This document shows, in pieces, positions 7,256 to 16,421 of a stretch of DNA of 64,000 bases. The stretch comes from Pseudomonas sp. EpS/L25. Lineage in GTDB: Bacteria > Pseudomonadota > Gammaproteobacteria > Pseudomonadales > Pseudomonadaceae. Position 1 is the first letter of the stretch. Each line of letters starts with the position of its first letter. The stretch is taken from contig NZ_LNUP01000013.1 of assembly GCF_001512295.1 (NCBI RefSeq), positions 2,735 to 66,734 of the forward strand. Reading direction: 5' to 3'. Made by a program: the position numbers and the translations under genes. The notes below the pieces were generated by a model. That model was not told the DNA's origin and made no database searches. It saw only the letters and a list, made by a program, of their open reading frames with translations.

Positions 7256-9760
7256 CTAGTACAGGTCGCGGCGGTAGCGATCCTCTTCCAGCAGCCGCTG
7301 GACTTCGTCTTCACCGAGCAGCGCCTGCAGGGTGGCGTGCACCCCACGACCGAGCCCCGGCAGACTGCCGCAGACCATGATCGTCGCCCCTTCTGCCAGC
7401 CAGTCGTGCAGCAGATTTGCCTGTCGAAGCAAGCGATCCTGCACGTAGCCCTCGCCCTCGCGGGAGAACACCCGGTCCAGCCGCGCCAGCGCGCCCTGGG
7501 CCTGCCAGGTGTCCAGCTCCGCGCCATAGAAATCGTCATACGCAACCGTGCGTTCGCCGAACAGTAGCCAATTGCGTCGGTAGCCCGCCGCGATGCGCGC
7601 CGCCAGCAGCGGCCGGACGCCGGCAAGCCCCGTACCGGCCGCGATCAGGATGAGTGGACGCCCATCCAGCGGCGGTCTGAAGCCGGGGTGTGCGCGCAAC
7701 TGCGCCAGTACCAGGTCGCCCGGTTGCAGAACCGTGGTCAGCCAACCGGAGGCGATGCCCAGGCGCCCGTCGGCCTTGCGCTCCTGGCGCACCAGCAGCC
7801 GCAGCGCGCCTTCCTCCGGCAGCGAAGCGATGGAGTACTGGCGCAGGGACAGGGGTAGGAGCGTCGCCAGCAGCGCCTGGGCGTCAAGACCGAGCAGAGG
7901 CGCCTGGTCATCCGGCAGCCAACGCCTTTCCAGGGCGGCGGCTAGGGGCATGGCGGTCCCGTCGACCGCAACGGGCGTCGTGGCGTCCAGCCCAAGCGAT
8001 TGCAACCAGGCAGCGACCCCCGCAGCGCTCTGCCGAGGGGCGACTTCCAGGATGTCACCCGGCGCCCAGTGGCTGCCTGGCGGCGGCCTGAGCCGTAACT
8101 CGAACGCCGGCCCGCCAGGACTGCCGGCATTGAGGCACTGCCGGTCTTCCAGCTGCCAGGCCAGCAGGGCGCATTCGACCGGAGCCTCGGCCACCACGCC
8201 ACTCAGGGCCTGCAATTGCCCGCGCCAGAGCCCCAAAGCCCGCTGGTCACCGTTGTCCACCTCCACCCTGGCGAACAACGACCGGGCGTCTTGCGCGTCC
8301 AACCAGGCGTCCAGCCGCTGGGCGAAGGCGCAGTAACGCTCATAGCGCCGGTCGCCCAGGGCCAGCACCCCATAGCCGAGCGTCGACAGCGACGTCGTGG
8401 CGGTCAGCACTCGCCGCTCGAAACCACGTGCCGCATCCGGTGCCTCGCCATCGCCGTGGGTGGCGACGATGAACAGGGCGCGCGCAGCACTCTGCAAACG
8501 TTCGATATCCAGGCGGCCGAGCGGAACGACCTCGGTGGCCAACCCCGCCGCCTGCAACTGGCCAGCCGCCTGCCAGGCCAAGGCCTCACCCTGGCCACTC
8601 TGGCTGGCGTAGCCGATCAGCCAGTCGGCGGCACCGTCCGTAGCAGGAGCCAGAGCAGCCCGCACCTGGCGTGCCTGGCGACGTTTGCGCCGCCGATCCA
8701 GATAGAGCCAGAGCCCGGTCACCAGGAACAACGGCATGGCCAGGCTGGCGAGCGCCATGGCTACCCGCCCCATCGAGCCGAAGTATTCACCCGAGTGCAG
8801 GGCATAGACGCTGAGCAGCAACCGGGCGCCGAGCGGCTGCTCGCGGTAGCGGCGATGATCGAGCACCCGCCCCTGGCCGTCGAAGACGAGGCGATTGAGG
8901 GCACGGACATGCTCGGCATCGTCGGGCAGGTACCAGAGGGTCGGATGGCTGACCTTGCGTCCCGGATTGGGCAGCAACAGGCCGTAGCCCTCGACCCGTC
9001 CGCCGGTCTCCTGCCGAAAACTCTGCCAGAGCGCATCCAGGTCCACGTCCTGGCGCGCCACCACGCCCGAGGTCCGGGGCTCCGGCGCCGCGCCCAGCAG
9101 TCGCTCACTGGCCTCGCGGTACCAGCCGTAGGACCAGTAGAGGCCGGTAAGCGCCGCCAGCAGATAGAACAGCAGGCACCAGGTGCCGACCACGGCGTGC
9201 AGGTCCCAGTGAAAACTGCGCCCGCGCCGCCCCCAATCCAACGCCAGCCAGGCACGCCAGCGGCGCACCTGGCGTGGCCAACGCAAATAGAGGCCGGACA
9301 GGCAGAGCACCAGCAGGATCAGGGTGGCGGCTCCGGTCAAGGCCTTGCCTACCGGTCCCAGGGCCAGGGAGCGGTGCAGGTCCAGGACCAGACGAAAGAA
9401 CGTCTGGCCGCGGGGCGCCATCAGCACCTCGCCCGTGTAGCGATCGAACAGCAGCACCTCGCCACGGCCCTGGCCACTCGTCGGCGCCAGGCCGAGCAGT
9501 CCGTAGCCTTCCCCGGCCATGCTGGAGACGAAACTCAATTCCTGACCCGGAGCGAGCAGGCGCTGCCGCACCTCCGGCAGCGTCAGGGGGCGCCGGTCCG
9601 GCGTCGCGGCGGTCGGCGGCGGATTGAGCAGCTCCAGCAACTCCAGCTGGAAGCTGTAGAGCGCTCCCGTCACCCCCAGCACCATCAGCACCAGGCCCGC
9701 CGCCAGCCCGAGCAAGCTGTGCAGCTGGAACAGACTCCCGCGGATCAGGGCTGGGCCCAC
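7256..9760 (-). CDS. piuB: PepSY membrane protein fused to flavodoxin/FNR-type reductase (PiuB-like)
   Basis: An 834-residue fusion. Residues 1 to about 375 form a PepSY_TM domain with membrane helices near 10-35, 150-170, 195-215 and 340-360. A flavodoxin-like FMN domain begins at about 395 ([15 protein letters not shown], then [12 protein letters not shown]). A ferredoxin-NADP reductase module follows with RQYSIAS for FAD and [13 protein letters not shown] plus LLFGERT for NAD(P)H. Such fusions are expected to pass electrons across the inner membrane to reduce ferric siderophores; this role is inferred. The GTG start at 9760 overlaps the piuC end by 16 bases; no good Shine-Dalgarno is visible, so translational coupling is likely. 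PAO1 has an equivalent gene beside piuA and piuC. Confidence 0.82.
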   Translation of the reverse strand: MGPALIRGSLFQLHSLLGLAAGLVLMVLGVTGALYSFQLELLELLNPPPTAATPDRRPLTLPEVRQRLLAPGQELSFVSSMAGEGYGLLGLAPTSGQGRGEVLLFDRYTGEVLMAPRGQTFFRLVLDLHRSLALGPVGKALTGAATLILLVLCLSGLYLRWPRQVRRWRAWLALDWGRRGRSFHWDLHAVVGTWCLLFYLLAALTGLYWSYGWYREASERLLGAAPEPRTSGVVARQDVDLDALWQSFRQETGGRVEGYGLLLPNPGRKVSHPTLWYLPDDAEHVRALNRLVFDGQGRVLDHRRYREQPLGARLLLSVYALHSGEYFGSMGRVAMALASLAMPLFLVTGLWLYLDRRRKRRQARQVRAALAPATDGAADWLIGYASQSGQGEALAWQAAGQLQAAGLATEVVPLGRLDIERLQSAARALFIVATHGDGEAPDAARGFERRVLTATTSLSTLGYGVLALGDRRYERYCAFAQRLDAWLDAQDARSLFARVEVDNGDQRALGLWRGQLQALSGVVAEAPVECALLAWQLEDRQCLNAGSPGGPAFELRLRPPPGSHWAPGDILEVAPRQSAAGVAAWLQSLGLDATTPVAVDGTAMPLAAALERRWLPDDQAPLLGLDAQALLATLLPLSLRQYSIASLPEEGALRLLVRQERKADGRLGIASGWLTTVLQPGDLVLAQLRAHPGFRPPLDGRPLILIAAGTGLAGVRPLLAARIAAGYRRNWLLFGERTVAYDDFYGAELDTWQAQGALARLDRVFSREGEGYVQDRLLRQANLLHDWLAEGATIMVCGSLPGLGRGVHATLQALLGEDEVQRLLEEDRYRRDLY

Positions 9761-10428
9761 AGCCGCAGGAGGTTGTGATAGACGCCGGTCAGCTGCAGGC
9801 AGGCCTCGTGGCCCTGCCCCAGCTCGGCCGCCGCCCGCTGGATACCCTGGTCCAGTTCGAACAGCTGGCCGCGCTGACCGGCATCGCGCACCAGGCTCTG
9901 GATCCAGAAGAAGGAACACAGCCGGGTACCGCGGGTGACCGGCAGCACCCGGTGCAGGCTGCTGGCCGGATAGAGGATCAGATCGCCTGCCGCCAGCTTG
10001 ACGCTGTGGGCGCCATAGGTGTCTTCCACCACCAGCTCGCCACCGTCGTATTCGTCCGGCTCGCAGAAGAACAGCGTGGCGGAGAGGTCGGTGCGCAGGT
10101 AGCCGCTGCCATCCGGCAGCGCACGCAGGGCATTGTCCACATGCAGGCCGAAGGACTGGCCACCGCGGTAGAGGTTGAACAGCGGCGGAAACACCCGTGC
10201 CGGCAGCGCCGCCGCGACGAACAGCGGATGCCGCGCCAGGGCCTGCTGGAGCAGCTCGCCTACCGCGCGCGCCGCCGGCTCGTCCGCCGGCAACTGCAGA
10301 TTGTCCTTGGCCATGGCCGACTGGAAGCCGGCGGTATGCTTGCCATCGGCCCAGGCGGCAGCCTCCAGCCGCTCCCGGCAATCCCTTACCTGCTCGGGCG
10401 TCAGCACGCCTGGAACGCTGATCATCAT
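9745..10428 (-). CDS. piuC: Fe(II)/2-oxoglutarate PKHD-type hydroxylase PiuC
   Basis: A 227-residue cytosolic 2-oxoglutarate-dependent dioxygenase of the PiuC/YbiX family, usually found with TonB-dependent siderophore receptors. The iron ligands appear as HVD in [10 protein letters not shown] and the distal histidine in [14 protein letters not shown], whose arginine binds 2-oxoglutarate. Length matches the family (about 226). Two ATGs lie in tandem; the first was chosen because family proteins begin with a hydrophobic residue after Met and then an I-x-x-P-x-V-L segment. The gene sits between piuA and the PepSY/reductase gene and is probably iron-repressed with them. The true substrate is unknown. 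Confidence 0.9.
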   Translation of the reverse strand: MMISVPGVLTPEQVRDCRERLEAAAWADGKHTAGFQSAMAKDNLQLPADEPAARAVGELLQQALARHPLFVAAALPARVFPPLFNLYRGGQSFGLHVDNALRALPDGSGYLRTDLSATLFFCEPDEYDGGELVVEDTYGAHSVKLAAGDLILYPASSLHRVLPVTRGTRLCSFFWIQSLVRDAGQRGQLFELDQGIQRAAAELGQGHEACLQLTGVYHNLLRLWAQP

Positions 10429-10492
10429 CGGTGGTTTTCTCCTCAAAGCCGAAAGCCCCGCGGCGGCAGGGCTTCGGTTGCTTCAGGCGACC

Positions 10493-12709
10493 TCAGAAGC
10501 TGTAGGTCGCGGTCAGGATGGCGGAACGCGCATCGCCATACTCGATGGCCGACGAGCGCGTGGTCGCGCCGAGTTGCGAGCGCACCCGCTCCACGTAGTC
10601 CTTGTCGAAGACATTGTTGACGTTGAGCTGCAGGTCGACATTGCGGTTCACCCGATAGCCGACCATGGCATTGTGCAGCCAGTAGGCATCGAGCTTGGCG
10701 CCGTCGTTGCTCGAGGTCACGTTGCGCTCGCTGACGTAGCGCGCACCATAGCCCACTCGCCAGCCGGCCGGCAGCTCGTAAGTGGTCCAGAGATTGAGCG
10801 ACCGCGGCGGCGTGTTGGCCAGGGCCTGGCCTTCGCGATTGCGCCCGTCCGGGGTATCGGCGGCCTTGAGCGTCTCGCTGTCGAGAAAGGTGAAGTTGGC
10901 GTAGACGTTCCACTGTTGGGTGATGCGTCCGGTGGCGCCCAGCTCGATGCCCTGCACGCGCTGCTCGCCGGCCAGCGCGGTGCTGCCGTCGACCAGGGTT
11001 TCCCGGGCGTTGGTTTTCTCGACGCGGAACAGGGCACCATCCAGCTCCAGGCGCTTGTCGAGGAATTCCCACTTGGTGCCCAGTTCCCAGGTCTTGTTCT
11101 TCTCCGGGCCCAGATCCTGGTTGGCTGCGTTCAGACCGGCACCGGTGGAGGTCAGGCTCTCCGCCGAGGGGTTGAAGGACGTGCCATAGGCCACGTAGAC
11201 ACGGCCATTGGGCGCGGGCTTGAATACCAGGCCAGCCCGGCCGCTCAGCTTGGCGTCATCGGAACTCAGGTGGGTCTTGGCACCACGCACGCCGTTGCTG
11301 ACCGCCGTGGTGTCGCTGTCGCCGTCGAACCAGTCATAGCGCAGGCCCAGGTTCAGATCCCAGTACTGATTCAGCGCGATGGTGTCGAAGGCATAGACGG
11401 CCTTGTCGGTCAGCACGTTGTTGGCGATGGCCGAGGTCTGCTTGTCGGTCGCGCCGTCATAGCGCTCCGGCGGCGCAGCCAGGGAATAGCCGGCGGCCGG
11501 GAAGGTGAGGCCGTAGCTGTAGGTGTCGCGGTCGTAGTCCTCGCGGGAGAACTCGGCGCCCAGCACGAAGGAATGGCCCAGGCCGAAGGTGTCGAAGGTG
11601 CCGGTCAGGTTGGTCTGGTTGATCCACATCTCCGCGGTCACGTCGCGGCCATAGCCTTGCGGCCCGGCCGGGCGATAGCGGCCCGGCGCCACGCCCGCCA
11701 GGTTGACGTGGGAGGCCGAGATCACCACGTCGCGCTCGATACGGCTGTAGCGGGTCAGGTTCTGCAGGTTCAGGTTGTCGTTGAAGCTGTGTTCCAGCTC
11801 CACGGTGAAGACATTGTTGTTGATGTCTTCCTTGTCGATGTTGTTGAAGCCGAAATAGGCGTCGCGATCCACCCCGGCCAGGCGTTTGCCGTTGAGGGCC
11901 GGCACGCCGTAGTCGGGCTGGTTGTTGTCGGTCTGGTGGAAATAGCTCAGGGTCAGGCGGGTATCGTCCGACAGGCCCAGGGCCAGCGACGGCGCGATAC
12001 CCCAGCGCTCGCGGTCGATCTGGTCGCGACCGGGCACGTCGTTCTCGTGGGCCATCAGGTTCAGGCGGAAGGCGCTATCGCTCCCCACGCCCTGCAGCGG
12101 CTGGTTGCTGTCCAGGGTCAGCCGGCGATAGCTGTCGGTGCCCAGACCCGCACCGATGCGGGTGAACTGGCGCTCCTGGGGCTTCTTGCTGATCAGGTTG
12201 ATGGAGCCGCCGGTGGTGCCAGCGCCGCCGAACACCGAGTTGGGCCCCTTGATGACCTCCACCGACTCCAGGTTGAAGGTGTCGGTGCGATTGGTCTGGG
12301 TGCTGTCGCGCAGGCCGTCGATCTGGATGTTCGAGTTGGCGCTGAAACCCCGGATGTTGATGCTGTCGCCGGAACCACCGCCGCCCTCACCGGCGTTGAA
12401 GGTGATGCCGGAGACGTTGGACAGTACCGATCTCAGGCTCAGCGCCTGCTGGTCCTGGATGACCTGCGCCGGCACCGTGGTGACGGTCTGCGGGGTGTCC
12501 AGCAGCGGCGCCGTGTACTTGCGCGAGGCGGACTGCTCGGTCTTGAAGCCCTCCTCCTGCGTCCGACCCTCGATGGTCAGGCTCTCCAGCTTGGTCACCG
12601 GCTCCCGGGCTTCCTGGGCGACAACGCCGGTGGACAGGGACGCGACCGCGACACTGAAGGTGGAAAGCAGCAAACGGCGCTGGGACAGCGAGGAAAGTTC
12701 CTTGGACAT
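10493..12709 (-). CDS. piuA: TonB-dependent siderophore receptor PiuA
   Basis: A 738-residue outer-membrane receptor. A signal peptide of about 35 residues ends near VVAQE. The plug domain (about 65-175) has the typical VTTVPAQVIQDQQALSLRS and NIRGFSANSNIQIDGLRD segments, and the 22-strand barrel ends with the C-terminal aromatic ILTATYSF, the BAM signal. It is a Fiu/PiuA-class receptor for catechol-type ferric siderophores, a class also used by siderophore-conjugated antibiotics. The ATG at 12709 follows AGGAGG 12 bases upstream; a Fur-box-like site covers the predicted promoter at 12745-12770. piuC and the PepSY/reductase gene follow. Substrate preference within the class is not readable. 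Confidence 0.92.
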   Translation of the reverse strand: MSKELSSLSQRRLLLSTFSVAVASLSTGVVAQEAREPVTKLESLTIEGRTQEEGFKTEQSASRKYTAPLLDTPQTVTTVPAQVIQDQQALSLRSVLSNVSGITFNAGEGGGGSGDSINIRGFSANSNIQIDGLRDSTQTNRTDTFNLESVEVIKGPNSVFGGAGTTGGSINLISKKPQERQFTRIGAGLGTDSYRRLTLDSNQPLQGVGSDSAFRLNLMAHENDVPGRDQIDRERWGIAPSLALGLSDDTRLTLSYFHQTDNNQPDYGVPALNGKRLAGVDRDAYFGFNNIDKEDINNNVFTVELEHSFNDNLNLQNLTRYSRIERDVVISASHVNLAGVAPGRYRPAGPQGYGRDVTAEMWINQTNLTGTFDTFGLGHSFVLGAEFSREDYDRDTYSYGLTFPAAGYSLAAPPERYDGATDKQTSAIANNVLTDKAVYAFDTIALNQYWDLNLGLRYDWFDGDSDTTAVSNGVRGAKTHLSSDDAKLSGRAGLVFKPAPNGRVYVAYGTSFNPSAESLTSTGAGLNAANQDLGPEKNKTWELGTKWEFLDKRLELDGALFRVEKTNARETLVDGSTALAGEQRVQGIELGATGRITQQWNVYANFTFLDSETLKAADTPDGRNREGQALANTPPRSLNLWTTYELPAGWRVGYGARYVSERNVTSSNDGAKLDAYWLHNAMVGYRVNRNVDLQLNVNNVFDKDYVERVRSQLGATTRSSAIEYGDARSAILTATYSF

Positions 12710-12744
12710 GATGGCGAGCCGCCTCCTTTTGTGAATGCGGCGCG

Positions 12745-12770
12745 ATTCTATTTGCAAACGATTATCAAAT
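12745..12770 (-). promoter_or_regulatory. putative Fur box overlapping the piuA promoter
   Basis: On the minus strand the stretch TTTGATAATCGTTTGCAAAT matches the GATAAT-x-ATTATC-like Fur consensus in its left half and loosely in its right half. A good -10 hexamer, TAGAAT (12750-12745), directly follows it, so a bound repressor would block RNA polymerase. The assignment rests on motif likeness and on the iron-uptake genes downstream. Confidence 0.6.
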
Positions 12771-12837
12771 CCATAGCGAATGTAAATTATTCGTGACAAC
12801 TCCTGACACAGTGGATACGCCTCGTTTCGCGGGCATG

Positions 12838-12870
12838 AAAAAGCCCGCCTTCCTTGCGGGAGACGGGCTT
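12838..12870 (-). terminator. Rho-independent terminator of speC
   Basis: On the minus strand AAGCCCG...CGGGCTT forms a hairpin followed directly by TTTTTC, 18 bases after the speC stop. This is a textbook intrinsic terminator. Confidence 0.8.
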
Positions 12871-12887
12871 GGGTACGACGCTCGGGC

Positions 12888-14051
12888 TTAGAGGTAGAAG
12901 GACTTCAGCGGCGGGAAGCCGTTGAATTCCACCGCGCTGTAGCTGGTGGTGTAGGCACCGGTGGACAGCCAGTAGAGGCGATCACCGCTGGCCAGGTTCA
13001 GCGGCAGGCCGTACTTGTACTGCTCGTACATGATGTCGGCGCTGTCGCAGGTGGGGCCGGCGATCACCACCTCTTCCATCTCGCCCTTCTTCTCGGTCCA
13101 GATGGGGAACTTGATGGACTCGTCCATGGTTTCGATCAGGCCGGAGAACTTGCCCACGTCGGTGTAGACCCAGCGCTCCACGGAGGTACGCGACTTGCGC
13201 GCCACCAGCACCACCTCGCTGACCAGGATGCCGGCGTTGGCGATCAGCGAACGGCCCGGCTCCAGGATGATTTCCGGCAGCTCGTCACCGAAGTCCTCCT
13301 TGAGGAAGCGGATGATCTCCTCGGCGTAGGTCTCCAGGCTGTTGGTGCGCTGGATGTAGTTGGCCGGGAAGCCGCCGCCCATGTTGATCATCTTCAGGGT
13401 GATGCCGTCTTCTTCCTTGAGACGCTGGAAGATCACCTTGACCTTGGCGATAGCGGCGTCCCAGACGTCGATGTCACGCTGCTGGCTGCCCACGTGGAAG
13501 GAGATGCCATAGGGATCCAGGCCCAGCTGCTTGGCCAGGATCAACAGGTCCAGGGCCATGTCCGGGTTGCAACCGAACTTGCGCGACAGCGGCCAGTCGG
13601 CGGAATCGGAACCCTCGGTGAGGATACGCACATAGACCTTGGCGCCCGGGGCGGCCTTGGCGATGTTGCGCAGATCGGCCTCGGAGTCGGTGGCGAACAG
13701 GCGGATGCCCTTCTCGTAGAAGTAGCGGACGTCACGTGCCTTCTTGATGGTGTTACCGTAGCTGATGCGCTCCGGACCGACCCCGGCGGAAATCACCTTG
13801 TCCAGCTCGTAACGGGAGGCGATGTCGAAGTTCGAGCCCTTGTCGCGCAGCAACTCGGTGATCTCGATGGCCGGGTTGGCCTTGACCGCGTAGTAGATCT
13901 TGGCGAAGGGGAAGTTGTTCACCAGGTCGTCATAGGCCCGCGAAATGGTGGCGGTATCGATGACGACGAAGGGGGTTTCCTGCTGGTCGGCGAAGGCCTT
14001 CATCTTCTGGAAGGTTTCGCGAGAATAGTAATCTTCGACCTTGATGGACAT
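12888..14051 (-). CDS. speC: ornithine decarboxylase (fold-type III, biosynthetic)
   Basis: A 387-residue PLP enzyme of the eukaryotic-like ornithine/lysine decarboxylase family that makes putrescine from ornithine. Lys57 in YYAVKANP binds PLP, the glycine-rich GGGFPA loop holds the phosphate, and the active-site cysteine is in GPTCDSADI. Size equals the Pseudomonas SpeC family. The ATG at 14051 was chosen by family alignment over an upstream in-frame GTG; SpeC proteins begin MxIKVEDYY. Upstream lies a perfect terminator hairpin (14160-14188) in what should be the leader, suggesting attenuation. Lysine activity is possible in some relatives. Confidence 0.93.
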   Translation of the reverse strand: MSIKVEDYYSRETFQKMKAFADQQETPFVVIDTATISRAYDDLVNNFPFAKIYYAVKANPAIEITELLRDKGSNFDIASRYELDKVISAGVGPERISYGNTIKKARDVRYFYEKGIRLFATDSEADLRNIAKAAPGAKVYVRILTEGSDSADWPLSRKFGCNPDMALDLLILAKQLGLDPYGISFHVGSQQRDIDVWDAAIAKVKVIFQRLKEEDGITLKMINMGGGFPANYIQRTNSLETYAEEIIRFLKEDFGDELPEIILEPGRSLIANAGILVSEVVLVARKSRTSVERWVYTDVGKFSGLIETMDESIKFPIWTEKKGEMEEVVIAGPTCDSADIMYEQYKYGLPLNLASGDRLYWLSTGAYTTSYSAVEFNGFPPLKSFYL

Positions 14052-14131
14052 GCGTCGGACTCCCGATGGGCAGAACAAATTGAATGAGGGGGTGTTCTGA
14101 ACGCCTAATCCGTTTCCCCACTTTGGTTCGC

Positions 14132-14236
14132 CTACTTCCCAAGGCACATCGCCGAAAGCAAAAAGGTCAACGCGTACTGGCGTTGACCTCGCTGTCTCGT
14201 CGTCGGTACTTGAGCCGGATGGATCGTTTCCAGCAT
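14132..14236 (-). other. possible leader ORF (34 codons) across the speC leader terminator
   Basis: An ATG at 14236 opens a 34-codon frame that runs through the terminator hairpin and stops at 14134-14132, about 80 bases before speC and in another frame. It contains AGA, CGA and CGC arginine codons just before and inside the hairpin, and many glutamines. There is no Shine-Dalgarno, and third-position GC (about 65 percent) is lower than in neighbouring genes, so it may not be translated. It is recorded because E. coli controls its ornithine decarboxylase speF with a leader ORF of similar size. Confidence 0.25.
14157..14190 (-). terminator. strong intrinsic terminator in the speC leader
   Basis: On the minus strand GGTCAACGC and GCGTTGACC (14188-14180 and 14173-14165) form a perfect 9-bp stem, extended by an A-T pair, with a six-base loop and a following run of five T (14164-14160). 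It lies about 105 bases upstream of the speC ATG in the direction of speC transcription. No minus-strand gene ends nearby (the next one upstream begins at 16350), so it either ends a short RNA or attenuates speC. Confidence 0.75.
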
Positions 14237-14253
14237 GGACGTTCGGGCGCGAA

Positions 14254-14282
14254 CTTTAGGGCCAGACGCCCTGAAGATCAAT
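14254..14282 (-). promoter_or_regulatory. possible sigma-70 promoter for the speC leader
   Basis: On the minus strand TTGATC and TAAAGT are separated by 17 bases. Transcription from here would begin near 14246 and meet the terminator hairpin after about 60-90 nucleotides. Both boxes match the consensus at four of six positions, so this is a weak prediction. Confidence 0.4.
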
Positions 14283-14450
14283 GTTAAATCCATGATCTTT
14301 ACCGAACGGTGACACCTGCGGACTCACCCCCTCCTGCAACCGACCGAAGCAGGCGACGAGATGTTCCGATGGAGCGATGACAGGGGGTTTCCAAGCGGAG
14401 AATCAAGATGCCGGACAACGCCATCGGTGGGTCTTGACGGTGGAGTTGTG

Positions 14451-14519
14451 CTATCGCGGCCATGGGCCGCTCCTACAAAAGCATCACCCCCTGTAGGAGC
14501 GGCGCATGGCCGCGATCAA
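14451..14519. repeat. REP pair (BIME-like), copy 1
   Basis: Two inverted copies of a unit containing TGTAGGAGCGGC and GGCCGCGAT face each other across 14 bases. The same pair architecture recurs at 28439-28524 and 41566-41633. It matches the GTAGGAGCGG-type REP sequences common in Pseudomonas, which are spread by single-copy RAYT (TnpA-REP) transposases; none is in this window. Confidence 0.75.
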
Positions 14520-14586
14520 CAAAGTCCCCGGGAGTACTGTGGGAGCGGCCGCACCGGCGGACCGCCATGGCCGCGATCAGCCCCTT

Positions 14587-14723
14587 AGCACCGTAGCATG
14601 GAAAACGGCGCAGTTTTTCCATGGAAGCATGGCTGCAAGGACGACCTTACCCCAGGGCCATCCGAGCGACGCTCGGCCTCCATATAGCACCGTAGCGTGG
14701 AAAACGGCGCAGCCTTTTCCACC
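14587..14723 (+). repeat. direct repeat pair of a 37-38 bp palindromic element
   Basis: Units at 14587-14623 and 14686-14723 share AGCACCGTAGC followed by GTGGAAAACGGCGCAG and end in a TTTTCCA-type arm that pairs with the GTGGAAAA arm. The two copies lie about 100 bases apart in the same direction. Similar GGTGGA...TCCACC elements are widespread in Pseudomonas intergenic DNA. Confidence 0.65.
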
Positions 14724-14877
14724 GGACATTCATTGCCGGGGGCACCCTCACCCCCAGCCTTCTCCCAGAGGGAGAGAGGGTCATCCCAGCGACTATCGGC
14801 TTCCGTCGGTCCTGAATCATCGCTGTCCGTACGTTGGGTTGGGCACAGCGAAGCCCGACACACCCACTATCGACGCC

Positions 14878-16350
14878 CTACCGGAACGGCGGCTCGTCGA
14901 AGCTGCGCAGCTTGCGCGAGTGCAGGGAGTCGAGCTGGGTGCGCAGCTGGTCCAGGGCGGCGATGCCGATGGCCAGGTGCTGGCTCACCGCGCGGGCATA
15001 GAAGGCGTTGGCCGAGCCCGGCAGCTTGATCTCGCTGTGCAGGGGCTTGTCGGACACGCACAGCAAGGTGCCATAGGGTACCCGCAGGCGATAGCCCTGG
15101 GCGGCGATGGTACCGCTTTCCATGTCCACCGCCACCGCGCGCGCCAGGTTGATCAACGGGCGTTCCTGGGCCCAGCGCAGCTCCCAGTTACGGTCGTCGT
15201 AGGTCAGCACGGTGCCGGTGCGCAGGCGGCGCTTGAGCGCCTCGCCGCGTTCGCCGGTGACGCTGGCGGCGGCTTCCTGCAGCGCCACCTGCACCTCGGC
15301 CAGCGCCGGGATGGGGATGTGCGGTGGCACCACGCGGTCGAGGATGCCGTCGCGTCTCATGTAGGCGTGGGCCAGCACGTAGTCGCCGATGGTCTGCGAC
15401 TGTCGCAGACCGCCACAGTGGCCGATCATCAGCCAGCAGTGCGGACGCAGCACCGCCAGGTGATCGGTGATGTTCTTGGCGTTGGACGGGCCGACGCCGA
15501 TGTTGACCAGGGTGACACCATGGCCGTCACCGGCGATCAGGTGGTAGGCCGGCATCTGGAAGCGGTGCCAGGCGATGGCGGCGATGACCGCCTGGGCCTC
15601 GGTGGGGTCCATGTCGCGTTCGATGATGACGTTGCCCGGCAGCACCAGGCGCTCGAAGCGCGGATCGCTGCGCAGCTGTTCCAGACCGTGCTGGATGAAC
15701 TGGTCAACGTAGCGATGGTAGTTGGTCAGCAGGATCCAGGGCTGCACGTGGCGCCAGTCGCTGCCGGTGTAGTGGACGATGCGTCTCAGCGAGAAGTCGG
15801 TGCGGGCGGCGTCGAACAGCGCCAACGGCAGCGGATCGATGCGCTCCCAGTCGTAGTGGCCGTCGGCGATGTCGTCGTGGGCGGCGGAAAGATCGGTGCT
15901 GGGGAAGACCCGTGCCAGCTCGGCGGCGGTCACGCCACTGCCGGCCAATTCGTCGCCCTGCTCCACCACGTAGGGATAGGGGATGTCCTGCCGACTGCGA
16001 CCAATCTCGACCTGGAGGTCGTAGTCGCGCATCAACGGCTCGAGCTGCTCCAGCAGATAGCCGCGAAAGGCCGCCGGATGGGTCACGGTGGCCACGTAGG
16101 TGCCCGGCAGCTGGATCTTGGCATAGGCGCGGGTGGTGGCTGGCGGCACGCCGGGCGCGCGATAGCGAATGCGGATCTCGGGGTAGCGGAACAGCTCGCG
16201 CTCGGCCGCGCTCGGCTCGACGCGATCCTTGAGATAGCGCTTGAGGGCAGCACCCAGGGCCTGGGTAGCCTCGTCGTGCAGTGCCGCGAGACGGTCGACC
16301 GCCTCGCTGGCGGTGGCGACGGCGGTGAAATCCTCGGGTACGGAGGTCAT
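14878..16350 (-). CDS. amn: AMP nucleosidase
   Basis: A 490-residue enzyme that splits AMP into adenine and ribose 5-phosphate, controlling the adenylate pool. An N-terminal AMP-nucleosidase-specific domain (about 1-180) is followed by a nucleoside-phosphorylase-like catalytic domain (about 200-480). Visible there are GHCGGL, VAVDMESGTIAAQGYRLRVPYGTLLCVSDKPLHSEIKLPGSA-type features: the DMES motif that binds ribose and SDKP. Length matches E. coli Amn (484). It is separated from speC by a repeat cluster and from the ABC exporter pair by 71 bp. Confidence 0.93.
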   Translation of the reverse strand: MTSVPEDFTAVATASEAVDRLAALHDEATQALGAALKRYLKDRVEPSAAERELFRYPEIRIRYRAPGVPPATTRAYAKIQLPGTYVATVTHPAAFRGYLLEQLEPLMRDYDLQVEIGRSRQDIPYPYVVEQGDELAGSGVTAAELARVFPSTDLSAAHDDIADGHYDWERIDPLPLALFDAARTDFSLRRIVHYTGSDWRHVQPWILLTNYHRYVDQFIQHGLEQLRSDPRFERLVLPGNVIIERDMDPTEAQAVIAAIAWHRFQMPAYHLIAGDGHGVTLVNIGVGPSNAKNITDHLAVLRPHCWLMIGHCGGLRQSQTIGDYVLAHAYMRRDGILDRVVPPHIPIPALAEVQVALQEAAASVTGERGEALKRRLRTGTVLTYDDRNWELRWAQERPLINLARAVAVDMESGTIAAQGYRLRVPYGTLLCVSDKPLHSEIKLPGSANAFYARAVSQHLAIGIAALDQLRTQLDSLHSRKLRSFDEPPFR

Positions 16351-16421
16351 GCGGGTTTCCTTGTTGGGACGCAGGCTATAGCTGACACCCTAACACCCCC
16401 ACGTGACAACGGCTTCCACCG

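Larger units (their letters stand above)
14291..14877. repeat. intergenic repeat cluster between speC and amn
   Basis: This long non-coding gap holds several families of palindromic repeat. They are a REP pair facing each other (14451-14477 and 14492-14519) with a third half at 14538-14580, a direct pair of a TGGAAAACGGCGCAG element, a CCCTCACCCC...GAGGGAGAGAGGG palindrome (14744-14780), and a GTTGGGC...AGCCCGAC palindrome (14832-14865). No frame here has codon use like the neighbouring genes. I see no RNA gene other than the speC leader at its left edge. Confidence 0.75.

Noticed and set aside
5693-7567. A plus-strand frame of over 600 codons crossing DUF421, the membrane protein and the DMT gene
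   Set aside because: It reads as Gln/His/Gly/Ala/Arg-rich shadow sequence opposite two supported genes and out of frame with a third.
9763-10381. Long N-terminal extension of the PepSY/reductase frame
   Set aside because: The frame stays open through piuC but its sequence is a shadow of that gene; PepSY_TM proteins begin just before the first helix, matching the GTG at 9760.
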